Shown here: in pieces, positions 1 to 10,600 of the stretch
Layout of the letters: the number at the start of each line of letters is the position of its first letter
Position numbering within the stretch: position 1 is the first letter of the stretch
IMG/VR virus record: IMGVR_UViG_3300043396_000036
Span: 1-28,650 of that record
Strand: one strand, 5' to 3'
Source: a virus
Length of the DNA: 28,650 bases
Position numbers and translations under genes: made by a program
The notes under the pieces: generated by a model
Told to the model about the DNA's origin: nothing
The model's input: the letters and a program-made list of their open reading frames with translations, nothing else
Databases searched by the model: none

Positions 1-1625
1 ACAATTTCGTACTCTCGGGCGCGGAGCGACTGGTTGCTGGTGTTCTCCAGAATCTTCGCCACGCCCAGGGTGTCCTGGCCGGGCACGTCGGCCACGCTGG
101 CCTCGGCCGGGCTGGTCAGGCCGGCGCTGATTTCGCCACGGCCCACGGCTTTTTCCATGAGCTGCCCGAAGATTTCGATGTTGGCGGGCTGGACGGTCTT
201 AACGGAAAGGGCGTCGTCGGCCGTGAAGCCTGCCCGAAGCTGGTAGCCCTCAGAGTTGCGGAACTGGATGCCGCCGCCGTCTATGCCCTGCTGGGTGGCT
301 AGGGGGTTCTCAAAGATGACGTTGCCGGAGGTGTTGGCGTCAAACTCAATGCGGTTCAGCATCTTGTCGGCCACCTCGGCCCAGGTGTCCAAAAGCTCGT
401 AGTAGCCTCGGCCCGTCCAGCGGTGAAGCTTGGGCCAGATTCGATGGCAGGTGTAGGGGTGCGGGTGCTCCTTATCGTTCCAGGGGAGGATGATGGAGGC
501 GTATTCGTAGTGAATCGGGATTTTGGCGTCCCAGTCCAGCAGGACGTAAATGCTTTCGTCGTAGCCGTCGTTGTCGGCGTCGTAGCGAATCCAGCACTCC
601 ACATAAACACGGCGCTTGCAGCGGTGGATGCTTTGGTCTGCTGGGCGCTGGGTGTTCTCGTCCTCGCCATCCCGCACGCGGTTCATTTCGGCGCGGACGG
701 TGTAGTTGTCATAGACGCCACCGGGCAGGTTGCCAGACTTCATCCGCTCGAAATACTCGTCATAAGTCTCTTTGATCCTGGTAGCCGGATCGTAGGAAAT
801 AAGCAGGTCGCCTGGGTTGGCTGCAAAAACGTGGCCTTTGACCGGGCTAGCGTCGATGCTTTCGGCGTTCGGGTGGCAGAAGAAGTCCCCGTAGTGAATC
901 ACGGCCACCTCGCACCCTGGGTCTTTGCTGGTGCGCTGCATGACCACATGCGGCTTTGCCATCTCCAGGGCCGCGCCCTTCATGGCCCATACGGTCGGAT
1001 CGCGCTGCAAAACCTGACGCTCGGGGTAAACCGGATCGTCAATCCAAATGTCGGAGGCCAAGACCGGCTGGCCCTGGCTGTCCTTGAGCGTCTTGCCGTC
1101 CAGTTTCACGCCCTGGACAATTACGGGCTTCATGTAAAAGGCCTCGGCTAGGCCTGCCCGGGTGATTTCCTGGCCTCGGATCAAGGCCCCCTGCATGGCC
1201 TTCTTGCCAGTCTCGTTAAGGTTGATGGCCTGCGCCCGGTGTTTCAGGCGGCGCATGAGGGTGTCAATGCTCGGGTTCTCGTCCTCGCTGCCCTCTGCCG
1301 CCGGGCCAAAGAAGGCCGCTGAGGCAAGTAGGTCGTTTGCCATCTTGTCGCCGTGCTGAAGAACGGGCGTCATCGGCAGGTTGATCGACAAGTTACTGTC
1401 CCTGAACAACATGCACCGGGCTTTGCGGTGTTCAAAGTCCTGCTCGAACTCCAGTTGGTAGTTGTCCCAGCGGTAGAGCGTAGAACCTACCCGGTATTGT
1501 CGGGAGGTGGTTTGCACGCCCATCAGGTCGCGCTTGTCGTTCACCTCGGCGATGACGTGCTCAATAAAGGCGTTTTCGTCAGCGTCGGAGGCAAACGTCA
1601 GGTGTGATTCAATGAGGCGCTTCAT
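1..1625 (-). CDS. Portal-like protein, truncated by the window's left edge
   Basis: About 541 residues are visible from an ATG whose first bases overlap the TGA of the giant gene (ATGA), so the two are translationally coupled. The visible part has the look of a phage portal: an N-terminal helical region, an acidic strand region at about residues 342-365 (ECWIRYD, DNDGYDESIY, LLDWD), a YEYAS..LPW segment, then WTGRGYYELLD near residues 402-413, followed by a long helix (WAEVADKMLNRIEFDANTSGN). Portals form the dodecameric ring at the capsid vertex that docks the terminase and passes DNA. The family call rests on this recalled pattern and on position after terminase and a virion-type giant protein, not on a search. 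No promoter or Shine-Dalgarno sequence of its own is seen. An alternative is another large structural protein of the neck. Confidence 0.6.
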   Translation of the reverse strand, partial: MKRLIESHLTFASDADENAFIEHVIAEVNDKRDLMGVQTTSRQYRVGSTLYRWDNYQLEFEQDFEHRKARCMLFRDSNLSINLPMTPVLQHGDKMANDLLASAAFFGPAAEGSEDENPSIDTLMRRLKHRAQAINLNETGKKAMQGALIRGQEITRAGLAEAFYMKPVIVQGVKLDGKTLKDSQGQPVLASDIWIDDPVYPERQVLQRDPTVWAMKGAALEMAKPHVVMQRTSKDPGCEVAVIHYGDFFCHPNAESIDASPVKGHVFAANPGDLLISYDPATRIKETYDEYFERMKSGNLPGGVYDNYTVRAEMNRVRDGEDENTQRPADQSIHRCKRRVYVECWIRYDADNDGYDESIYVLLDWDAKIPIHYEYASIILPWNDKEHPHPYTCHRIWPKLHRWTGRGYYELLDTWAEVADKMLNRIEFDANTSGNVIFENPLATQQGIDGGGIQFRNSEGYQLRAGFTADDALSVKTVQPANIEIFGQLMEKAVGRGEISAGLTSPAEASVADVPGQDTLGVAKILENTSNQSLRAREYEI

Positions 1626-4600
1626 TTATTGGATGTAGTTATGGCCGGGGTTTTGGGCTTCTGCAAGCCATAGAGTATGCGGGCCTTCTTTCGGGCTTCG
1701 GTCATGGCCTTGGCAAGGCCTTCGATTTGCTCAGGGCCGGGCCGGGCCTTTAGGGCGGGCGGCAGGCTGGCTACGTAGTTGCGCACTTCTTTGGTGTATT
1801 CCTGTCCCACCATTTCGGCAAAGCGGCGCTTCCCGGCAGCATCTTCAATCGGGACGTGGTAGCCGGGCGTTTTTGGCTTGGCTCCTGGAGCTCGGTAGAA
1901 AAATTCGTCCCTTTGAATGCCTGACGGCCATTTGGCAGCGGTCGGGTTAAGCCTGTTGGCCCGGTAAAGCAAGGCGTCGGGCTGTGGGGTGACAACTGTA
2001 TTTGCCGGGAACAGCAAACGTGCCGGGGCGCTCAAGTCTTTGCGCATTTTTTGGCCCGTGGTCGATATTTTGGGCTCGGCGGCAAAGGTCGGCAATTTGG
2101 GCGAAAGGGCCGGATTCGGCAGGGCCGAGTAGCCGGCTCCGGCCGTTTTAGTTTCCCTTACTACCTCGTCCCAGTTGCGCATGGGCTGCTTGATGATGTT
2201 CGGGACAACGTTGCGCAAAAATAGCTTGGTGTTGGCGTCCACGTCGGGGTTTTCCCGGCGCTCCTCAATGTCACGAATCCATTCCATTATGTTGGATAGA
2301 CCTTGCAGGAATGACTTGTTTTCCAGACCTGAAACAAAGCTGGAAAGCATGTAGGTCTTGAAGCTGGCCGCCTCTCCAGCCTTCTGTCTGCGCCGGACTT
2401 CTTGAAAGTTCCGGTAAGCGTCCACCCAGGTTGTCAGGAGCGTGCCAATCGGCTCGTATCGGCCAAACGACTTTGAAGCGATGACGTTACCCTTACTATC
2501 CTGCCAAACGAAGGAGCTTTCGCCACCGTATTTGTTCAGGAACGCCTGCTTCTCAGGATAGCCTTGCCGCGAGCTTGGCCGGGAACCAACAATCAAAAAT
2601 GGCTTCTTTTCGTCGTCGTCGTCACCCTCAAACATGCTAGCAAGCATGAGCCAGCCCATGACGGCAATGCCAGTCTCGGACAAATCCTTGATCTGCATGG
2701 CCTTGGTGTAGGATTCCAGCATTGGCGTGCCGTCCTTGTATTTGAGCCAGCCGCCGTGCAGGAGGTGGTAAAGCCCGACAATGGCGGAGCCGCCGCCTTT
2801 TCGTAAGCCAACGCGAATAATGTTCGTCGGGGTGCGCTGGAAGGGGAAAATGAACCGCATAATCCGATTCACGGCTTTCGCCCCAGCAATCATGGCATTC
2901 AAAACCGCCACCGTCTTGGAATTACCGGACGCCTTGGCCTCGGCTAGAGCTTTCTCAAAGGCGTTAACGCCACGATAGCCACCAAGCATTGTGTCAACAA
3001 TAGCAGTTGCCACGTTGTCGTCTTGGAAAAGCAGTTCTTCCGCCGTGTCCATGACATCCGCCCAAACCGGGCTCTGAGGGTCTTTCAGGGTATTGTCGAT
3101 TTCCGTGTCGATGAAGTCACGGCGGGCCTGCCCCTTGAGGCCCTGGGCCTTGGCGGAGGCGTGGGCCTTGCGGTAGGCCACGGCGGAGGCCTCGGCGTAA
3201 AGCACGGCGGTTTTGAAGAATGAATCCGTCCAGCGAAGCACACGGCCCGGCAGGCGATTCAGGCGGCCTAGCTTGCCGCCCACGGCTGCCCGGATGCCGC
3301 CAACTTTGTCAATGTCGCCATCAACAATGTCGATTTGCAGCGGCTCGTTGAGGAACTTGTGTCGCACCGTATCGCCTTCGGTGAGAAACGACTGGCGGGC
3401 CATGTCCAGGGCCGGGCCAATGCTTTTCCAAAAGCCCTTCATAATGTGCCAAAACTCGCGGAGTTGGGCACTGTTTGGATCGTGGTAAACCAAGCTGTTT
3501 AGCGTGGCTTCGGCCAGGCGCTGGCCGGTGTAGTGCCAGGCCACCTGGGCGGCGTTGCCTGTGAAGTTCACAACCTGGGTCTGCGGGCCAGAAAGTAGCG
3601 GCCAGTTGATCCAGTATTCGTAGAACTTGTCGAATACATTGGCCTTGGCGGCGGAGTATTCGCGGGCGAATGAGTAGTAATTGGTGGCGTCGTCGGGGTC
3701 GAACGGCACAAAAACGCGGACTCGCTGGCCTGTCGGGGTATTAATAACCTTCGACATCAGTTTCTTGGAGTCGCGAGCCTTCTGCGATTGCAGGGCGTAT
3801 CCCATGACGCGGTTCACCTCGGCGGTCACCTCGTCCAAAGTCTGCCTTTTCCCAGTGATAAGCGTCCGCCAGTTCTCCAGCGGACGAGTTGATGGCGGCT
3901 GGCGCAGTCCGGTTTTCCGGGCCAGGATGTCTAGACCGGACTTGATCCAGTCGCCGAAAGTCTTACCTGCCTTCACTTGCTCGGTAACGGCTGGGCGGAT
4001 GATGGCGTCATTAGCCTGCTTGATGAAGTCTGCAACGTCGCCTTCGGGGATTTGAAGAGCGCCGGCGATGTGCTCATTTGAAAAACCACGGAAGGCAAGG
4101 CGCATAATGTCTCGCCCGTTGTCGAACTTGCCTAGGGCCTCGCGGACGGCTGGCAGGTCGAGAATTGCCGTTTGGAGGCCGTAGCGCTCCAGCGGCGAAT
4201 GCATAATGTCGTCTCGCGTGACTCCTCCCATCTTGTCGATGATGTTGTCCATGAGCCGTTCGTTCTCAGCCGTGATTTCCTCCAGCACCTCGGCGCGGGA
4301 TTTCTGGCGCTTGGCCTTGGCTAGGGCGGCCTCAATGTCGGCCCGGCGGGCGGCGGAGGCCTTGGAAAGCTGATCCTCCAACTCGGCGATCCGGCGGGCC
4401 TTCTCGCGGGCAGACGGGGCAATGCGCAGCATGGCGGCCTGCTTAGAGTCCGGGCCTTTGATGTGGTAGAAGGCGCGTTTCCAGCGCTGCTGGGGCGTCT
4501 CCACCCGGTCGCGGCCATAGCGGAGCATTCGGCCCGTAGTGCCTCGGCTCTCGCGGATGTAATGGCCTAGCTTGACCATTTCCTGATCGAAGCCGGGGCG

Positions 4601-7600
4601 ATTAATAAACGGGCTGTCATCGGCCTGGGCGCGGTCGAAAAGCTCAAACAAGACGGCCTGCTCTTCGTCGTTGAGGCTTTCGCCCTCGTCGGCCTTGTCC
4701 AATGCCCATTCATAGACGCCTTCCGGGTCGGAATTGAATTGCTTGCGAGCAAAGTCCTGAAGCTCTTTGTCGCTAATGTATGTCCTCATGCCAAGCTCAG
4801 CGCGGGCCACCAGAATGGCCTGATAGAAGCGGCGGGCGGCTGGGTTTTTGAAGATCAAAGATGGGTTACGGGCGTCAATCTTCTCGCCTTCGCCAATGGC
4901 GCGAACAGCCTTCGGATCGTTAGCCAAAGCCAGCCGGGCGGCCTCATCCTTGGCCTTGGCCCGGGCCTCCTGCTCGCCCTGCTGCTGAAGATCGCGCAGA
5001 ATCTCGCCCGCCTCCCTCACGGCCTCGTTGGCGGCCTCTTCAAGCTCGGCGGCCTGGGCCTCGTCGGACTGGCGGGCCGGGCCGGGCGGGTTGTAGAGGA
5101 TGGACGGGCTGGCTGGGTTGAACCGCTGGGAAAGCGGGATCACGTTGCCGGACTCGTCGTAGGTTACGGGGTCGGCGGATTTGACAAGAGAACCGTTTCT
5201 GACAAGGAGATGGTCTGTCGGCCATGATGTATTTAAAAGCGTGACATTGACGTTTTGCAGCATAACCGCATCAGCGTCGCCGGAGTCAATCATACGTTCT
5301 GCCTCTGGGTTTAGCTTTGCATAAGGGATTCCGTCACCACCGAAAACTTGCCCCTTTGCTCCACCGTCAATTTTTCCTAATTTTTTTGGAAATGCGTAAA
5401 ACACATAAACATACCCATCGCCGTTGTTGGCTATATATGGCGTCTGTCGATCAGCATCTAACTCTCCTTCAGCCATTTTGCCAAAATTGGCATGTTCATA
5501 AAGCTCGTCCCAAGATATTAAATCATCTGATCCTGTATAAGCGACAGCCTCAACAGGCGAGTCTGTTAAAAAAAACAGATCATGTTTAGTAAAACCGGAC
5601 CTACCGGCATTAGCTAAATTAATTTCATTCCCGTCTAACTCTTGGGCTGTGCCGTGCAGCCAGAATTTAACGCTGCCTTCTTCGTTAAGCATGGCACCAG
5701 CCGCCTTAGCCGCCTCATCCACCATGCGCTGCGCCTTGGCCATGTCTCCAGCCTCCACGGCGGCCATGTATTCGGCGTCCTGGGCGGGCGTGACGGCCGC
5801 CTGGCCGCCGGGCGGGTTGGCTAGGCCGGACTGGGCGCCTTCGTCGGCGGGCAGGGGCGTGGGCGTGGCGGGCGGATTGCGAAGCATGACGCCCGTCTCC
5901 GTGGGAACGGAATCAAGAATGTTGAACAGATTGTCATAGGCTGCTTGAATACCATCGGCCATTTCGGCAGATGTTGGCAGAGCCGGGCTTTCGTCTTTGA
6001 CGATGTTTACTAAGTAATCATTGGTGATGTCTTTGCCAAGAAGCCTGTCGGCAATGTATTTCTCAAACGCGCGGGCGGATTTCTCAACAAGAGTCGAGTA
6101 ATAAGGCTTGCTACGGGCATCATCCAAGGTTGCCGAACGTTCGGCAAATGGCCCGGTTTTCAGTGTGGTTGCGATTTGACGGAAAGCCTGCCAGACTTCT
6201 GGGCGCATATTTTTGGGCGCGGCTGCTGGCTTTTGCGTGGTCGCGTATTTATCCAGAGCTCGTGCTTTAGTAGCTCCCGTGTCGTCCAGACGGGCAAAGT
6301 AGTTGTCGAAAGCGTGGAACCACTCATGGGCAAGCGATCCTGGTCCGGTTTTCTTTGTGAGATTAATCACCACTTCTCCTGGCTCGTAGTGTGCCTTGTA
6401 TTTGGATACACCACGGGCACCAAAAGCCAGTCCAAGGGAGCCGTCTAGCGACATGGCTTTAGGAGGCACGCCCAGGGCCTCGGCAAGGTCCATCAGCGCA
6501 TCGTATGCCTGATTTAGGTCGGTTTGGCGGCGGTCGCTTTCAACCCAGTTCCCGAACTGGACGCCTCGGAAGCCGAAAGCGTCTTGGAACATTTGAGGAG
6601 AAACGTCGCCGTCGCGGCGGGCAGGCCCTTGGCGCGGCTCGTTGACCGTGCGGCGGTATTCTGGGTGCTCCTTCATCCCCTGCCACATAGCTTCAAGGTC
6701 TGCCCGGTTGTCGGCCAAGTGCTGCCTTGCCGCTTTCACGTCAGGGAAGCCTGTTTTCAAGCGGACAACTCCGTTGATTCCACGAATACCAACAAAGTAT
6801 TGGCCTGTTCGGCGGTCTTGCCATACGGCAAACGGCAGCTTTTTGGCTTCTTTGGCTTTTGGCGTTTCGGCTGGCTGTCCCGCTAGGGTAATTTTAATCA
6901 TTTCCGCCACTTCACGCCATGCCTCTTCACCAACGCGAAGAACAAGCATGTCCGTGCTTCGTTCATCTTTGGTGGCAATAGTTGCGGGTGTGAACTTGTC
7001 TAGCTTCTGGCCTTTGTAGTAGCCAACATCCCAATTAGCCACAGTCCAGCCTTTTGCTTTGGTGAAAAGCGGGTAGCCAAGATACTTGTATAGCTTAATG
7101 GCGTTAGAAAGCCCCGAAAGGCGCTGCGTGCGTTCAAGTCCTGTCAAAACAGCCGGATCAATTCCTTTGCCTGCAATCAGGTCTTGCGTGAGTTGATGCA
7201 GGAATTTTACAGCATCTCCCCAGCTTTTCAGCTTCCATGATTTTTTTGGTTTCGGCGGCAAATTGTCTCGGATGGCTTTCAGCAAAGCCAAATCATCTAC
7301 AGACACACCTGCCTCTATAGCTGCCTCGTAATCTGGTTCTGGCACATTTCTGGAAAGCGTAACGTCATCATAGGATTCGGGGAAAGCCTGATCCATGATG
7401 CGTTTGAACTTGCCCCATACGTCTTTTCGCGCTCCAAAGATTTTTTCGCCAAAATCCGTAATCTTTCCGACTGGCGGCTTGTCTGCGGCCTCCTCCCGGC
7501 CCTGCCAGGCCTCGGCGGCGGTGGCCTGGCTGGCTGGCTGGGCCTCGGCCTTCCCGGCAGCCTGCACGGCGGGCGGCTGGGCCGTCACGGGCGGGGCCGG

Positions 7601-10600
7601 GCGGCCGGGCGGTGTCCATTCAATGTCGGCGGCGGTGGCGGCCTGCTTGGCACGCATTTCTAGCCAGTCTCGAAGTTGGCCCCAAGTTGGATTGCCCTTT
7701 TCCTGCGTCGTGCGTTTCCATGCCTGCACAACAGGAACGAGAGTTTTGCGGTAGGTGCGTGATCCAAGATAAGTGTGGCCGTCTGGAATTTTTTGATCGG
7801 GATTTTTCTCCAAATCATCCGCATTGTGCAAGTTATAATCTTTGTATTGGTCAAGGGCGGTGAGGTAACTAGCCTCTGTTCCCCACTCCAAATCAAAGGT
7901 GGATTTATCGCTTTTAGCTAAACCTGCTTTCTCTGGCTTGGCGCTGTCTTTAACATCCAACGCCCGCACACGCTTGAGCAAATCTTTCAACTGCGGGGCG
8001 GTGTTGAGTAGGGTAAAAGTGCCGTCGCCTGGAATCTGAATGGTTATTTTAGCCTGTGTTGCCACACCCGTTTCAGCGTTCTTAATGGCCTGTCCAAGCG
8101 CAAGCACAAGCTCGGCTTTAATGTCCTTAGCTGGCCGTGCGCCAGCTTCCTTAGCTACGTCCTGCACATGTTCCTCCACCTTGGCCTCGGCTTGGGCGGG
8201 GCTATCGGCCACGGCCTCGGCCTGGGATGGCGTCACGGAGGCGGGCAGGGAGGCAGGCGGTTCTTTTGCCATTCCTGGGAAACCGCCTTTTGGCGCTTCT
8301 TTTTCTGCGGCGTCTGCTGCTGACTTTACAAGCAGCTTGGCGGCATCTTCTGGGGCGTAGGAACCTTGGCCGTTGGCGAGGTAAACCCAGCCGTCGTTAC
8401 CGATAGACTCAATCCTGAACACTGGACCTTTGCCATTCACTCTGACGTAATCGCCTGTTTGCAGTTCGGATTTGTCTGTCTCCTGCCCGGCCTGGGCGGC
8501 CTGCTCGGCAGGCTGGGCGGGGGCCGGGGCTTGGCGCTCGGCCAGCCATTTGGCGTAATCGTGTTCGGCCTTGGTGACGACGAACATAGAGCCGGAAGGA
8601 AGGGTAAGGCTATATTGGGTGGTCGTCCCGGCCTCTTTGCGTCTGCGCTCGTATTCCTGCTCCTGACGCATATCCATGCGGTTCAAACGTTTACCTGTAA
8701 GCTCCTTGATAGCTGGCACCTGCTCAGATTCGGCGCGGAATCCATCGGCCACCATTTCTTGAATGGCATTGAATCGTGGGCCTTGGTAGAGTTTGCCTGT
8801 GCTCTGGCTTTGTTTGGCCGTGCTGGCATCCAGAGCCGCCTTGAGCTTCCCTCGCTGCATGGCGGACAATCCAAGCGAGTCCAGATAGTCGTTCAGCGGC
8901 TTCATCCTAGCTTCCTCAGCCTCCTGGGCCGTCTTTGCAGCGGCTTCCTGCTTGGCTGAAAACTCGGCATTTTTGCGATCCCTTTCCTGTTTGCGCAGGG
9001 ATTCCTTCACGGCCTTTTCTTTTGAATCAAAGATGTGGTCGCCAAAGCCGCGCTTGTCGGACTGCTGGACAAGCCAGCGGTCTTTCATTGCATAAACGCT
9101 ATATTTGCCTTCTTCGGGAATGCCAGGCGTTGATTCTTCTGCCGTCTCCGCCTGCGGCCTCTCGGCCAGCCCGGCCTTCTCCGCCATCTGCCTGACGGCG
9201 GCCTCCACGGCGTCGGCCTCGGCCCGGATTTGCTCGGCCATGGCCGGGTCTTTGACCAGCCCGGCGATGTCGCGGAGGGCGGCCACGAACTCGCGGAACA
9301 GGGCGGCCAGTTTGTCGCGGAAGGCCGGGTCGTCGGAAGCCTCGATCAAGGCTTGGTTGCTGATCTCGCCGGACATGCGGGCTTCGACTAACTGGGCAAA
9401 CCATTCGTGCGCGGCCTGGAACTCGTCCAATTCGCCTTGGCCTTCGCCTGCCTGGGCCAAGTAAAGGCGGCGGCTGGCGGCCTTGGCCTCGGGCGTCAGG
9501 GCGTTGTAGAGGTCGAGGATGCGGCGTTTGCTAAGACGCGACAAGGCGGCCTCATGGATGAACTCATGCACCAGGAACTTGTCGATGGCCTTGTAGAGGG
9601 CATCTTTGCCGAGGTTGTTCCTGGAAAGCAGGTCAATAAGTCCTTCTGGATTGATGACCAACAAGCCTCCTTTGAGGGTTGGCTTTACCATCATGCCTTC
9701 AATCGGCTTGCCATTATCTTCTTTGGCTACCTCATACTCCACCACGCCGTCAAAGGCTTCCAAGCGCTTGGCGAGCCAGGCGGCCCCCACAATCTTCCTG
9801 TTGGCGGCGTTCTTGGCCTCCTGAGTCTTGGCGGCGGCCTTCTCGGCCTTGGCCTTGGCCGTGTAGTCGGCAATGGCGGCCTTGGCCTTGGCTAGGGGAA
9901 CATTTGGCGCAGATTGTGATTCCAGTTTGCCTCCATCTCTTCGCGTGTCGGCGGCGGAACGCCTAGTCTCTCCCTCTGTTTGATCCACTCCTGCCTGCGT
10001 TTTTTGGACATTTCCGCCAGTCGTTTGCGCTTCTCCAAGTCCAGCGTCTTTGGCTTGTTGAATAAGTTGCTCAATAGTTTCATCGGTAGTAGGTTGTTGC
10101 GGAGATTGCTCTGCAATTTGATCTTCAATTTTTTGAAGTTCTCTAGTGTCGGCTTTGAGTTTGGATTCAAGCTGTGTTTTTTCGTCCTCCAAAGCGCGAA
10201 TTCTGGCGGCTCTTTTCTTTTCATTCAAAGAACCTAAATTAACTTCCTTAACGCCAAAAAAGTTGGCGGGATTTTTATCGTTAATAACTTCGGTGCCTTG
10301 AGTTGATTTATAGCGGCGCGATTTCCAGTCCGTTAAAGCGGCGTCAATTTCTGTAATCCTTGCTTTTGCCTGTGCAATTTGGCTTTCAACATACGCCTTG
10401 GCCTTGGCTAGGGGCGTGGCCGGGGCAGGCTCGGACACGGCTTGTCCGGCTTGGGACACGGGCTGTCCTGGCTCGCGGGCGGCTTTCTCTCGGGCCGTCA
10501 TGTCGGCAAGCCCGGCCTTGAACTCGTCCAGGCTCATTTCCTGAATGCCTCCAAAGCCCTGCCAATCGGCGGTGTAGTTGGCCCGGTAGGCCAATTCGGC

